Position numbers and translations under genes: made by a program
The notes under the pieces: model-generated
Database searches by the model: none
Told to the model about the DNA's origin: nothing
The model's input: only the letters and a program-made list of their open reading frames with translations
Shown here: piece after piece, positions 17,472 to 25,578 of the stretch
How positions within the stretch are numbered: the stretch's first letter is position 1
Layout: each line of letters begins with the position of its first letter
From: Deltaproteobacteria bacterium
Lineage (GTDB): Bacteria; Desulfobacterota; Desulfomonilia; UBA1062
Direction of reading: 5' to 3'
Assembly: GCA_029547045.1 (NCBI GenBank)
Contig: JAKPQL010000049.1
Span: 1 to 45,683, forward strand
DNA length: 45,683 nucleotides

Positions 17472-18695
17472 ATGAACAATGACCGTATCATGCCACGCTG
17501 GATCCCCCTTGTGGGCGGGGTCTTGGGGAGCACCACCTGCGGTGCGCTGCTCTATGCCTGGAGCGTGTTCATCAAGCCGCTCAACGCGGAATTCGGCTGG
17601 AGCAGGGCAGACATCGCGCTGGCCTTCGCCATCGCGTGCCTCATCTTCGGTCTCATGACCTACCCGGCAGGCAGGCTCTCGGACAAGTACAGCCCGAGGA
17701 TCGTGGTGCTCATCGGCGGCATCATCCTGTGCTGCGGGTTCGTCATGTCCGGGTTCATCCACACCAAGCTGCAGCTCTACCTCACCTACGGGGTGGTTGC
17801 CGGGTTCGGGGGCGGGCTCGTCTATCTGCCTCCCATCGCCACCGCGCCCAAGTGGTGGCCCGACAGGAGGGCGCTCGCCACCGGGTTCGCCGTGGTGGGC
17901 CTGGGCCTCGGTTCCTTCATCATGGCGCCCCTGGCCACGTACATCATCGCGAACTACGGGTGGAGAATGGTCTTCATCTCGGTGGGCATTGCCATGGGCG
18001 TCATGGCCGTCATCGCAGCGCTGTGCCTGAAGGTGCCGCCCGCGGGGTGGAAACCCAAGGGGTGGGAGCCGCCCAAGTCCGCCAATCCGGAGCACCGGGA
18101 GTACCGCGACTACACCTATGCGGAGACCATCCGGACACCGCAGTTCTGGCTGCTCTATACCGCGTACTTCTGCGGTTCCTTTGCAGGGCTCATGGTCATC
18201 GGACACATCGCGGGCCACGGCATCGACCGGGGCCTCGACCCCATGGTGGCCGCGGGCGCCGCGAGCTGGCTCGCCATCGCGAACGCCACCACCCGCATCC
18301 TCTCGGGCCTCATCGCGGACAGGATCGGCATCAAGATCAGCTTCGTGACCTTCTTCGCGCTCCAGGTCATCGCCATGGCCCTGCTGTATCCTTCCGGGCA
18401 CCTCTACTGGGCCCTGTGGTCCGTGGCGGCCCTGATCGGGTGGAACTACGGCGCCATGTTCACGCTCTTCCCTGCCACCTGCCTGCAGTACTATGGTGCG
18501 ACCGCCCAGGCCACCAACTACGGGCTCCTCTTCACCTCGTGGGGCTTCGCGGGGTTCCTGGGCCCGTTCGTGGGCGGCTGGCTCAAGGACTCCACCGGCA
18601 CCTACTCGGCACCGTTCCTCGTGGGCGCAGCAGTGGTCTGCATCTCGGTGCTCATCATCGCCCTCACGAAACCGCCGGCGCGCAAACACGTGTAA
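17472..18695 (+). CDS. MFS transporter, OFA (oxalate/formate antiporter) family
   Basis: This 407-residue protein has about twelve hydrophobic segments in two halves and the N-terminal pattern [20 protein letters not shown] seen in OFA carriers of small carboxylates. The loop after TM2 reads [12 protein letters not shown], the MFS A-motif equivalent. The central loop ([10 protein letters not shown]) separates the halves. It lies 179 nt after the CoA ligase on the same strand, so it plausibly imports the acid that enzyme activates. The substrate cannot be read from the sequence. Two hairpins follow. Confidence 0.85.
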   Translation: MNNDRIMPRWIPLVGGVLGSTTCGALLYAWSVFIKPLNAEFGWSRADIALAFAIACLIFGLMTYPAGRLSDKYSPRIVVLIGGIILCCGFVMSGFIHTKLQLYLTYGVVAGFGGGLVYLPPIATAPKWWPDRRALATGFAVVGLGLGSFIMAPLATYIIANYGWRMVFISVGIAMGVMAVIAALCLKVPPAGWKPKGWEPPKSANPEHREYRDYTYAETIRTPQFWLLYTAYFCGSFAGLMVIGHIAGHGIDRGLDPMVAAGAASWLAIANATTRILSGLIADRIGIKISFVTFFALQVIAMALLYPSGHLYWALWSVAALIGWNYGAMFTLFPATCLQYYGATAQATNYGLLFTSWGFAGFLGPFVGGWLKDSTGTYSAPFLVGAAVVCISVLIIALTKPPARKHV

Positions 18696-18712
18696 GGAAG
18701 GTATGAACAGGA

Positions 18713-18764
18713 CCGGATAGAAGAACGATCTCCCTCTTCTCGGGGAGATCGTTCTTCTATCCGG
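18713..18764. terminator. Perfect 22-bp hairpin, first of two
   Basis: Arms at 18713-18734 and 18743-18764 are perfectly complementary, with an 8-nt loop. It lies 18 nt after the MFS stop, in the gap between convergent genes. There is no plain T-tract on either side, although the 3' arm is pyrimidine-rich (GTTCTTCTATCC). It is likely a terminator or RNA-stabilising element. Confidence 0.55.
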
Positions 18765-18813
18765 AAACCAGTGCGTCAGGCAATGCCAGGCTGGGAGTTT
18801 TATTATAAGAATT

Positions 18814-18864
18814 CCGAATAAAACGCGAGATCCCTGAGAAAGAGGGATCTCGCGTTTTATTCGG
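18814..18864. terminator. Bidirectional intrinsic terminator, second 22-bp hairpin
   Basis: Arms at 18814-18835 and 18843-18864 pair perfectly around a 7-nt loop. The GC core (CGCGAGATCCCT) is flanked by AATAAAA on the left and TTTTATT on the right, the classic layout of a terminator working for both strands. It ends 28 nt before the stop of waaA on the opposite strand, so it can serve both the MFS gene and the KDO operon. Confidence 0.8.
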
Positions 18865-18892
18865 TCCAAGTTAGAGAACGTGGGCTGTTTCC

Positions 18893-20140
18893 TCACTGCC
18901 CCTGCAGGTACGGTTCGATGGCCTTGAGGTAGCGACCGGTCACGCCGGCACAGGCCAGGAGCGCATCCCGGGCGGCATTTCCCCGTGCCCGCGATTCATC
19001 ACGGTCTTTGAGCATGCCGATGACGACCCGGGCAAGTTCCCGGGAGTCCTTCACCACGGTGGTATGGCCCTGCACCGCCTCCAGTGCCCAGGTGAAATTG
19101 CCCATGAAGGGCCCGTGCAACGTGGGCACCCCCCAGGCGATGGGTTCCAGGATGTTCTGCCCGCCCATGTCCAGCAGCGAGCCCCCCACAAAGGCAGCGT
19201 CGCTGATGCCGTAGAGGGTGAAGAGCTCTCCCATGGTGTCCACGATGAGGAGATCCCCCCCGGTGGTGCCCTGGCTCCTGAGCCCGCAGGAGATGTTCAG
19301 CCCCTTCGCCATGTCCGCGATGTATGCCACCCTGTCAGGATGGCGGGGCGCGATGATGGAGTACAGGCCGTCTATCTGTCCGGCAATGCGGATGATGGCG
19401 TCCACCACGGCCTCTTCCTCACCCTCCCGCACGCTGCCCGCGATGAAGACCGGCCTGTCGCCGATGCCGAGCCCGTCGCGCAGGGCAGCCGCCATGGCAG
19501 GGTCCGCCGTGGCCACATGATCCAGCTTGAGGTTGCCGAGCACCTGCACGTCGAGGGCGCCGATGCTGCGGAAGCGGTCCGCGTCGGCCCCTGCCATGGC
19601 AAGCACCTTCACCGTTGCCAGGATCTGTCTGAAAACCCCTGCGAACCTCAGGTAACGCTCATGGGCCCTCTCCGACATGCGCGCGTTCACTATGGCAACC
19701 GGGATGGAAAGACGCCGGGACTCGAGGATCATGGACGGCCAGATCTCGGTCTCCGCCACGATGAGGGCCACAGGCATGAGGCGGAGCAGGTGTCTCCGCA
19801 TGGCCCGGGGGGTGTCGAAGGGCACGGCGAAGACCGTGTCCACGCCTGTTGTCCGGGCGGCCACAGCCCTTCCCGTGGTGGTCATGCAGGACATGCAGAT
19901 GGAGAGGTCAGGGGCATGTTCCCTCACAGCGCGGACCAGCCCGGCCACGGCCTTGACCTCGCCAACGGATGCGGCGTGGACCCACAGGGTTCTCCTCCGG
20001 GCGGGCACCTCGGGCAGCCTCATGCCGAGCCGCTGGAGCATGGTACCCCGGAAGTTCGGATGCTTCCTGAAGGCAGCGGCAAAGGGCCACGCCAGGAGCG
20101 TCGCGAGGACACGGTACAGGATGATGCCTAGGTGCGCCAT
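18893..20140 (-). CDS. waaA: 3-deoxy-D-manno-octulosonic acid (KDO) transferase
   Basis: This 415-residue inner-membrane glycosyltransferase (family GT30) adds KDO to the lipid A precursor. An N-terminal membrane anchor (LGIILYRVLATLLAWPFAAA) precedes the signature VHAASVGEVKA and the AETEIWPSMILESRRLSIPV region. The C-terminal nucleotide-sugar domain has GGSLLDMGGQNILEPIAWG. Its start overlaps the end of kdsB by 13 nt, so the CMP-KDO maker and user are coupled. It is good evidence for an LPS-bearing outer membrane. Confidence 0.96.
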   Translation of the reverse strand: MAHLGIILYRVLATLLAWPFAAAFRKHPNFRGTMLQRLGMRLPEVPARRRTLWVHAASVGEVKAVAGLVRAVREHAPDLSICMSCMTTTGRAVAARTTGVDTVFAVPFDTPRAMRRHLLRLMPVALIVAETEIWPSMILESRRLSIPVAIVNARMSERAHERYLRFAGVFRQILATVKVLAMAGADADRFRSIGALDVQVLGNLKLDHVATADPAMAAALRDGLGIGDRPVFIAGSVREGEEEAVVDAIIRIAGQIDGLYSIIAPRHPDRVAYIADMAKGLNISCGLRSQGTTGGDLLIVDTMGELFTLYGISDAAFVGGSLLDMGGQNILEPIAWGVPTLHGPFMGNFTWALEAVQGHTTVVKDSRELARVVIGMLKDRDESRARGNAARDALLACAGVTGRYLKAIEPYLQGQ

Positions 20141-20841
20141 CGGGCCAGGAGCCTTTCCAGGTCGTCCGGGGTGTTGATCTCGGAGAATACTCCTCTCGCC
20201 TGGATGACCCTGATGGGGATGCCGTTCTCCAGGGCCCGGAGCTGCTCCAGGGACTCGGTGCGCTCCAGGGGGGAGGGCTTCAGCGAGGTGAACCGCAGCA
20301 GGGTCGGTCGGGAAAAGCCGTAGATGCCGATGTGCTTGAGCAGACCCGCGTGGCCGGGATTGCGCACAAAGGGGATGGGCGAGCGGGAGAAGTACAGGGC
20401 ATCACCGTTCAACGCACAGACCACCTTCACGATGTTCGGGTCGGCAGCCTCGTGGGGCTCAAGCGGCGTGGCGATGGTGGCCATGGCCGAGCCCGCCTTG
20501 AGTGTCTGCACGAGCCCGGCCAGGGCGTCCAGATCGAGGACCACCTGGTCTCCCTGGACATTCACCACGTGGTCCGCCTGAACGCCGGAGACGGCCTGGG
20601 CCACCCGGTCCGTCCCCGAGGGGCAGTCGGGGCTGGTCATGACCGCATCGGCACCGAAGGACCTGGCGGCATCGAGGATACGCTCATCGTCGGTGGCGAT
20701 GAGTACCCTGTCCAGATCCGGGCACGAAGCCACCTGCTCGTAGATCCTCCGAATCATGGGCTTGCCCGCGATGTCCACCAGGGGCTTTCCCGGGAAGCGC
20801 GTGGCGCCGTACCGGGCGGGGATGACGGCCACGACGCTCAT
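20128..20841 (-). CDS. kdsB: CMP-KDO synthetase (3-deoxy-manno-octulosonate cytidylyltransferase)
   Basis: This 237-residue cytosolic enzyme couples CTP to KDO. The nucleotide-binding N-terminus VVAVIPARYGATRFPGKPLV is diagnostic, followed by PMIRRIYEQV, the DCPSGTDRVAQAV loop and VVNVQGDQVVLD. Length is typical. It begins one nucleotide after the stop of the macro-domain gene and overlaps the downstream waaA start, giving a three-gene operon macro-kdsB-waaA. Confidence 0.97.
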   Translation of the reverse strand: MSVVAVIPARYGATRFPGKPLVDIAGKPMIRRIYEQVASCPDLDRVLIATDDERILDAARSFGADAVMTSPDCPSGTDRVAQAVSGVQADHVVNVQGDQVVLDLDALAGLVQTLKAGSAMATIATPLEPHEAADPNIVKVVCALNGDALYFSRSPIPFVRNPGHAGLLKHIGIYGFSRPTLLRFTSLKPSPLERTESLEQLRALENGIPIRVIQARGVFSEINTPDDLERLLARWRT

Positions 20842-20842
20842 G

Positions 20843-21391
20843 TCAGGCAGGCCCCTTCCGTGCGGTCACCATGTCCAGGGCCCGCAGGTGGGCCTGGTAG
20901 GACGCATCGTCGTAGAGGACCATCCTCACGGTCTCGATGCCGGTATCGCCCTTGAGGTAGTCGAGAATCGCATCAATGGCCACGGCTGCGGCATCTTCCA
21001 CGGGATAGCCGAAGATGCCCGTGGACAGGGCGGGAAAGGAGATGGATCTGATATGGGTACGATCCGCAAGCTCCAGGGAGTTGACATAGCATGCCTTCAG
21101 GAGCACTGCATCGCTCCGGGCGCCGCTGTACACCGGGCCCACGGTGTGGATCACGTACGCGTTGGGCAGCTTGTGGCCCCCGGAGATCCTTGCCTCGCCG
21201 GTGGCGCACCCGCCGAGCTTCCTGCACTCCTCCCACAGCCCCGGCCCTGCAGCCCGGTGGATGGCACCCGCCACCCCGCCGCCGGGCGCCAGCTGGGAGT
21301 TTGCCGCATTCACCACCGCCTCGGTATCCTGGGCCGTGATATCGCCCACCACGAACTGGAGCCTGGATCTGTGGATCATGACCTCCTTCAT
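20843..21391 (-). CDS. Macro-domain protein (ADP-ribose hydrolase-type)
   Basis: This 182-residue single-domain protein begins with the macro fold: VGDITAQDTEAVVNAANSQL, then the ligand loop APGGGVAGAIHRAAG and the second loop SFPALSTGIFGYPVEDAAAV. Members bind ADP-ribose or remove it or the acetyl group from O-acetyl-ADP-ribose. The catalytic-site NAAN and GGGVAGAIHRAAG are intact, which suggests an active MacroD/YmdB-like hydrolase. AGGAGGG precedes the ATG at 21391. It is the first gene of the operon with kdsB and waaA. A link to LPS synthesis is not known to me. Confidence 0.92.
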   Translation of the reverse strand: MKEVMIHRSRLQFVVGDITAQDTEAVVNAANSQLAPGGGVAGAIHRAAGPGLWEECRKLGGCATGEARISGGHKLPNAYVIHTVGPVYSGARSDAVLLKACYVNSLELADRTHIRSISFPALSTGIFGYPVEDAAAVAIDAILDYLKGDTGIETVRMVLYDDASYQAHLRALDMVTARKGPA

Positions 21392-21406
21392 GGGTCACCC
21401 TCCTCG

Positions 21407-21457
21407 CGCACAGGGAAAAGATCTCTTTGTATAATACCGTATGCGCCGTGAATGCAA
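21407..21457. promoter_or_regulatory. Divergent promoter region
   Basis: The 126-nt gap between the macro-domain and MoaE-like genes holds a perfect TATAAT at 21430-21435 on the plus strand. On the minus strand, TATTAT (21431-21436) lies 15 nt from TTGCAT (21452-21457). Overlapping divergent promoters are plausible, although the plus-strand -35 (CGCACA near 21407) is weak. Confidence 0.4.
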
Positions 21458-21517
21458 TCCTTCTATGGCGGAGCCCCTTCCGCGAGAGCAAGATGGCTCG
21501 ATCCCGGTTGACTTTTC

Positions 21518-21898
21518 ATGGAGGAATCCCTTATCCATCCATGCATGGACATGAATGCTCTCATCGAGAGGATCAGGGGACACAGGGATTTCCACAAGGC
21601 GGGCATGATCCTGTGCCACAACGGCGTGGTGCGCGCGACATCCCGCGACGGCACGGCGGTGACCGGTGTCACGGTCCGGGCCGACCATGATGCGATCCGC
21701 GAGGTGGTGGAGCAACAGAAGAAACGGCCCGGCATCATAGAGATCCTGGTGGAGGTCAACGAGGGGGACCTCAAGGTGGGCGACGACCTCCTGGCCATCG
21801 TGGTGGCAGGTGACATCAGGGAGCACGTGATCCCGGTGCTCGCCGACACCCTCAACCTCATCAAGGCCCGCGGCACGAAGAAGACCGAGCATGGATGA
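21518..21898 (+). CDS. MoaE-like protein (molybdopterin synthase large-subunit family)
   Basis: From ATG 21518 the product is 126 residues; in-frame ATGs at 21545 and 21551 are alternatives, and no start has a clear ribosome-binding site. The fold resembles MoaE, which builds the molybdopterin dithiolene: AGMILCHNGVVRATSRDG aligns with the first strand, and GDLKVGDDLLAIVVAGDIRE with the active-site region. It is divergent: the usual HR pair reads DIR, and only lysines near KARGTKKTE could match the catalytic ones. No moaD or other molybdenum cofactor genes are nearby. It may be an accessory paralogue rather than the main enzyme. Confidence 0.65.
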   Translation: MEESLIHPCMDMNALIERIRGHRDFHKAGMILCHNGVVRATSRDGTAVTGVTVRADHDAIREVVEQQKKRPGIIEILVEVNEGDLKVGDDLLAIVVAGDIREHVIPVLADTLNLIKARGTKKTEHG

Positions 21899-22023
21899 GG
21901 GTTGTAATCAGTATAAAAATATCAACATATCATCATGCTGAGTCCGGCGCCGGAGGGTGCGGATTTCTGTTCCTCTCACCTTGACTCCCCAAATATTGTA
22001 TGCTACCCAAGGAAAGCCTGTGT

Positions 22024-22099
<76 letters not shown>

Positions 22100-22204
22100 C
22101 CCAAGAGTCTTGTTTCTGTCTCCATTTCCCCTGAACTGGAAGAGACCTCCCACTTTGTGTACAATGGTGCCCCATGCTGAAGTCCTTTTGAAGGAGGAGT
22201 GCCC

Positions 22205-23269
22205 ATGGCCTCGTATGTCCACCCCCACTCCCGCAAGGCAGGGCTGCCGCCCGGATCGTTCATCCATGTGGGCTCGCGGATTGCCGAGCAGACCACCATC
22301 GACCTTTTCACCTACACCCGGGGCGCATTCAGAGAACTCACTACAACCGGGGCCGACGAGACCCTTGCCCAGGTGGATCCGGCATCCATAAGCTGGATCA
22401 ATGTATCAGGCCTCTCGGAGATCGAGGCCATAGGAAAGATCGCAGCCCATTTCGGGCTGCACCCGCTGACCACCGAGGATATCCTCAACACAGGGCAGAG
22501 ACCCAAGATCGAAGACCATGGGGACTACCTCTTCGCCTCCGTGAGGATGCTCTACCCGGATGACGGGGGAGAGAGGATCATCTACGAACAGGTCAGCATC
22601 ATCCTGGGCGAGAACTATGTCCTCACCTTCCAGGAGGGCGGGCGCGACGTCTTTGACCCCGTGAGGGAGCGCATCAGGACGGCCAAGGGCAGGATCAGGG
22701 GATCAGGGCCCGACTACCTGGCGTACTCCCTCCTCGACGCCGTGGTGGACCAGTATTACGTGGTGCTGGAAAAGATCGGCGAGCACGTCGAGGAGACAGA
22801 GGACCGGCTTGTCACGAATACGACGCCGGATATCCTGAGGACCATTCACGGCATCAAGAATGAGATGCTCTTCCTCCGCAGGATCATCTGGCCGCTGCGC
22901 GACGTCGTCGCCTTCCTCGCACGGGGCGATTCCCAGCTTATACAAAGCGGCACCACCCTGTACTTCCGGGATGTCTACGACCATACGATCCAGGCCATAG
23001 ACTCCACGGAGCTGTACCGGGACATCGTCTCCAGCATGCTCGATACCTATCTCACCAGCCTGAGCAACAGGATGAACGAGGTTATGAAGGTGCTCACCGT
23101 GTTTGCCACCATCTTCATTCCGCTGACCTTTGTGGTGGGGATCTACGGTATGAACTTCGAGTACATGCCCGAGCTGCGATGGAGGTGGGGATATCCCGCC
23201 CTGTGGGCCTTCATGGGCGTCATGGTGGCGTCCATGGTCATGTATTTCAGGAGAAAACACTGGATCTGA
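22205..23269 (+). CDS. corA: CorA-family magnesium/cobalt transport protein
   Basis: The ATG at 22205 (354 residues) follows AAGGAGGAG at a normal distance; a GTG at 22199 lies inside that site. The large cytosolic N-terminal domain has the segment FGLHPLTTEDILNTGQRPKI. Two C-terminal membrane helices flank the signature GMN (315-317) in YGMNFEYMPEL, the pore loop of CorA channels. The basic end RRKHWI is usual. It is monocistronic or co-transcribed with the phosphoesterase 70 nt downstream. Metal preference (Mg, Co or Ni) cannot be told. Confidence 0.93.
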   Translation: MASYVHPHSRKAGLPPGSFIHVGSRIAEQTTIDLFTYTRGAFRELTTTGADETLAQVDPASISWINVSGLSEIEAIGKIAAHFGLHPLTTEDILNTGQRPKIEDHGDYLFASVRMLYPDDGGERIIYEQVSIILGENYVLTFQEGGRDVFDPVRERIRTAKGRIRGSGPDYLAYSLLDAVVDQYYVVLEKIGEHVEETEDRLVTNTTPDILRTIHGIKNEMLFLRRIIWPLRDVVAFLARGDSQLIQSGTTLYFRDVYDHTIQAIDSTELYRDIVSSMLDTYLTSLSNRMNEVMKVLTVFATIFIPLTFVVGIYGMNFEYMPELRWRWGYPALWAFMGVMVASMVMYFRRKHWI

Positions 23270-23339
23270 ATTGATCCAATCTGGTTGCATCTCGCATGGT
23301 TTTCTGGTATGTGGCTGCCCGAGTACGAAGGAAACCACG

Positions 23340-24362
23340 GTGGATAACCCTGCACACATGTTACTCTCCCAGATCGGATCGAGAAGGCGGGTGCTCATCG
23401 TCTGTCACAACAACCCGGACCCGGACACCATCGCCTCGGCTGCTGCCCTGAAGAGTATCCTGCTCCACGCCCTGCGTGCCAAGGTCGCCATCTGCTACGG
23501 AGGGGTCATCGGCAGGGCGGAGAACCGCCAGCTCACCCGCAGGCTGAAGATCGACATGATCCCGATGCGAGAGGTCGACTTCCGGGAGTATTCGGTGATC
23601 TGCATGGCAGACACCCAGCCCGGCACGGGCAACAACTCCCTTCCCAAAGGCATCAGGCCGGATGTCGTCATAGACCACCACCCCCTGCGGAGGAACACCC
23701 TGAACTGCGCCTTTTCGGATGTGCGCCCCAAGTACGGGAGTACCTCCACCATCATGACCGAATACCTGCGGGAACTGGATCTGGCGGTGGACAAGATGCT
23801 CGCAACAGCACTGTTCTACGGGCTGAAGACCGACACCAACGGTCTGCTGCGTTCCGCCACCAAGGCGGATCTCGAGGCCTTCAACTACCTGTTTCCGAGG
23901 ATCGCGCCAAAGACCCTGTCATCCATCCAGAACCCCCGGATACCGAAATCCTACTTCCTCAAGTTCGCCGACGGCATCAACAACTCCGTCCAGTACGGGG
24001 ATGTGATCATCTCCCAGATGGGGCGGCTCCATAACCCGGACATTGCGGCGGAGATGGCGGATTTCCTCCTGAGGATGGAAAACATCCACTGGAGCCTGTG
24101 CATCGGCGAATATCGCGACGAACTGGTCATGTCGGTGCGTACGTCGCGGAAGGGATCGTGGGCCGGCAGGGTAGCCCTGAAGGTCCTGCGGGGCCTGGGG
24201 GCCGGTGGAGGGCATGAGCAGGCCGCCGGAGGCAGGGTGAATCTCGCCGGAATGTCCCAGGACTGCCGCCAGGACCTCATGGCCAAGATCATCGAGCGTT
24301 TCCTCAAGATCGTGGGTTCCCGCGAGCACAAGGAGCGCCGTCTCCTTGCCAGCGCGGCCTGA
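23340..24362 (+). CDS. DHH/DHHA1-family phosphoesterase (NrnA-like)
   Basis: I choose GTG 23340 (340 residues) because GAAGGAA lies 6 nt upstream; an ATG at 23358 is possible. Metal-binding motifs run in order: HNNPDPD (23-29), D91 in ADTQPG and DHHP (112-115). The C-terminal DHHA1 domain carries GGGH (289-292). Such proteins degrade nanoRNA, pAp or c-di-nucleotide products in the cytosol. The substrate is not predictable here. The upstream neighbour is corA. The length and domain order fit NrnA-like enzymes rather than RecJ. Confidence 0.85.
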   Translation: MDNPAHMLLSQIGSRRRVLIVCHNNPDPDTIASAAALKSILLHALRAKVAICYGGVIGRAENRQLTRRLKIDMIPMREVDFREYSVICMADTQPGTGNNSLPKGIRPDVVIDHHPLRRNTLNCAFSDVRPKYGSTSTIMTEYLRELDLAVDKMLATALFYGLKTDTNGLLRSATKADLEAFNYLFPRIAPKTLSSIQNPRIPKSYFLKFADGINNSVQYGDVIISQMGRLHNPDIAAEMADFLLRMENIHWSLCIGEYRDELVMSVRTSRKGSWAGRVALKVLRGLGAGGGHEQAAGGRVNLAGMSQDCRQDLMAKIIERFLKIVGSREHKERRLLASAA

Positions 24363-24674
24363 TATCGGTTCGCATCGTTTTCTGCACCCTGTTCCCTCCC
24401 CCTTGGAGGGGGTGTCTCCTCGGAAAAACCTTCATGTACCGCGCAGGGATCGGGCGTGTACAGGGGCTCATAAGATGAAAATCAGTAAAACGGACCAAAA
24501 CTGAACACAATATGTAGAAACCATAAGGTTTGGGGCTGTGGCAACCGTAAAAGACTCTCGGTTAAACAGATACCTTCCCCGGACGCCTGAAATTATCCTT
24601 GTTTTTTTATGCCGAAGGAGTATGAAGTCACGCAAAACCTGCTGATGGTGCGGGGAGAGAGTGAAGGAACAGAG
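24363..24674. other. Intergenic region with a small hairpin
   Basis: This 312-nt gap separates the phosphoesterase gene and pal. It holds a short hairpin at 24399-24413 (CCCCCT-TGG-AGGGGG) that may help end the upstream transcript but has no T-tract. An in-frame ATG at 24609 would extend Pal by 22 residues, but no lipoprotein signal would then be N-terminal. I see no convincing promoter hexamers and no other gene. Confidence 0.35.
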
Positions 24675-25217
24675 ATGATGAAGGATAAGGTCGTATTCTC
24701 CATGATGGTTGTCATCGCCCTGACTGCACTGGTGGTAACGGGTTGCGCCAAGAAGACCGCTGAGCCCGGGGTGGAGACGACCCCCCCCGCCGCAGCAGCG
24801 CCCGCCGCACCCGCACCGGAGATGAAGCCGACTGGAACGGCGCCTGCCGCTGCTTCAGCCGTGCCGGTCCTGAAGGAAGCGACCACCTTCGACAAGAAGA
24901 TCTACTTCGGGTTTGACAGGTTCGATCTTGCTCCCGAGGCAGTGGCGGTACTGGACGAACTCGCGGCCTTCCTGAAGGCGAATGCGGAACTCAGGCTCAA
25001 TATCGAAGGACACTGCGACGAGCGGGGCACCAACGAGTACAACCTCGCCCTTGGCGAGCGCAGGGCAAAGGCCGCGCTGGACTACCTCGTATCCCAGGGT
25101 ATCGATGCGGCTCGTCTCGCCGCCATCAGTTACGGCGAAGAGAGGCCTGCGGATACGGGAAATACCGAGGAGTCCTGGGCAAAGAACCGCAGGGACGAGT
25201 TCATTCTCGGTAAATAG
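24675..25217 (+). CDS. pal: Peptidoglycan-associated lipoprotein (Pal/OmpA-C family)
   Basis: The 180-residue precursor starts at ATG 24675 after GAAGGAA. A signal peptide with lipobox V21-T22-G23-C24 is followed by an Ala/Pro linker, then the OmpA-C peptidoglycan-binding domain (about 75-180). That domain has [40 protein letters not shown] and ISYGEERP. Pal tethers the outer membrane to peptidoglycan and normally works with Tol proteins, but no tolQRAB genes are present here. The Asp and Arg that bind diaminopimelate fit the [10 protein letters not shown] and NRR positions. Confidence 0.9.
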   Translation: MMKDKVVFSMMVVIALTALVVTGCAKKTAEPGVETTPPAAAAPAAPAPEMKPTGTAPAAASAVPVLKEATTFDKKIYFGFDRFDLAPEAVAVLDELAAFLKANAELRLNIEGHCDERGTNEYNLALGERRAKAALDYLVSQGIDAARLAAISYGEERPADTGNTEESWAKNRRDEFILGK

Positions 25218-25323
25218 GGATTGTGCGCGGTCATGTGCTTCGCATGATCGGTGGGAAGAATCGAGCTGCACGAAAAAGGGATAGACAAATCATCCATACT
25301 GGTTTATGCAGGAAATCAACATC

Positions 25324-25455
25324 ATGGAATATGTAGATGCAATGGATGAGGAAGATCATATCACATGCAGACTATCCTTAACGAAGTGCATTGAGGGTGG
25401 ATGCATCGAACGGGCATTTGGTGCAATCTGCCAGGGCTGTCTCGCCGCGCGATGA
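25324..25455 (+). CDS. Candidate Cys-rich microprotein
   Basis: A 43-residue frame starts at ATG 25324 with AGGAAA at 25310-25315, a good spacing. An upstream ATG at 25306 has no such site. The peptide is acidic at its N-terminus (MEYVDAMDEEDH) and then has five cysteines at 15, 22, 27, 36 and 39, the last two as C-x2-C. This spacing could bind zinc or an iron-sulfur cluster, but I recognise no family. It lies between pal and a lipoprotein gene in a stretch otherwise without genes (25218-25578), and the local base composition is less GC-rich. It could be a chance frame. Confidence 0.35.
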   Translation: MEYVDAMDEEDHITCRLSLTKCIEGGCIERAFGAICQGCLAAR

Positions 25456-25459
25456 ACGA

Positions 25460-25489
25460 TTGACTTCTCACAGGCACTGTTTGTATGAA
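25460..25489 (+). promoter_or_regulatory. Candidate sigma-70 promoter for the repeat lipoprotein
   Basis: TTGACT (25460-25465) and TATGAA (25484-25489) are 18 nt apart, about 90 nt before the ATG at 25579. The untranslated leader includes an A10 run and AGGAGATAAAG. A similar -10 (TATGAA) occurs upstream of the DUF1015 gene. Confidence 0.5.
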
Positions 25490-25578
25490 CGGTTTATGGC
25501 TTCATGGGGCAGAGGCGGAGGAAACACCACCTGCTGAATAACATCGGCAGAAAAAAAAAAGGATAGGAGATAAAGAAG

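Noticed and set aside
18713-18864. Twin hairpins considered as ends of a mobile element
   Set aside because: Each is a self-contained stem-loop and no transposase or target duplication lies between or around them.
21981-22006. TTGACT with TATGCT as a promoter for tRNA-Ala
   Set aside because: The hexamers are only 12 nt apart, too close for sigma-70, and no better pair was found.
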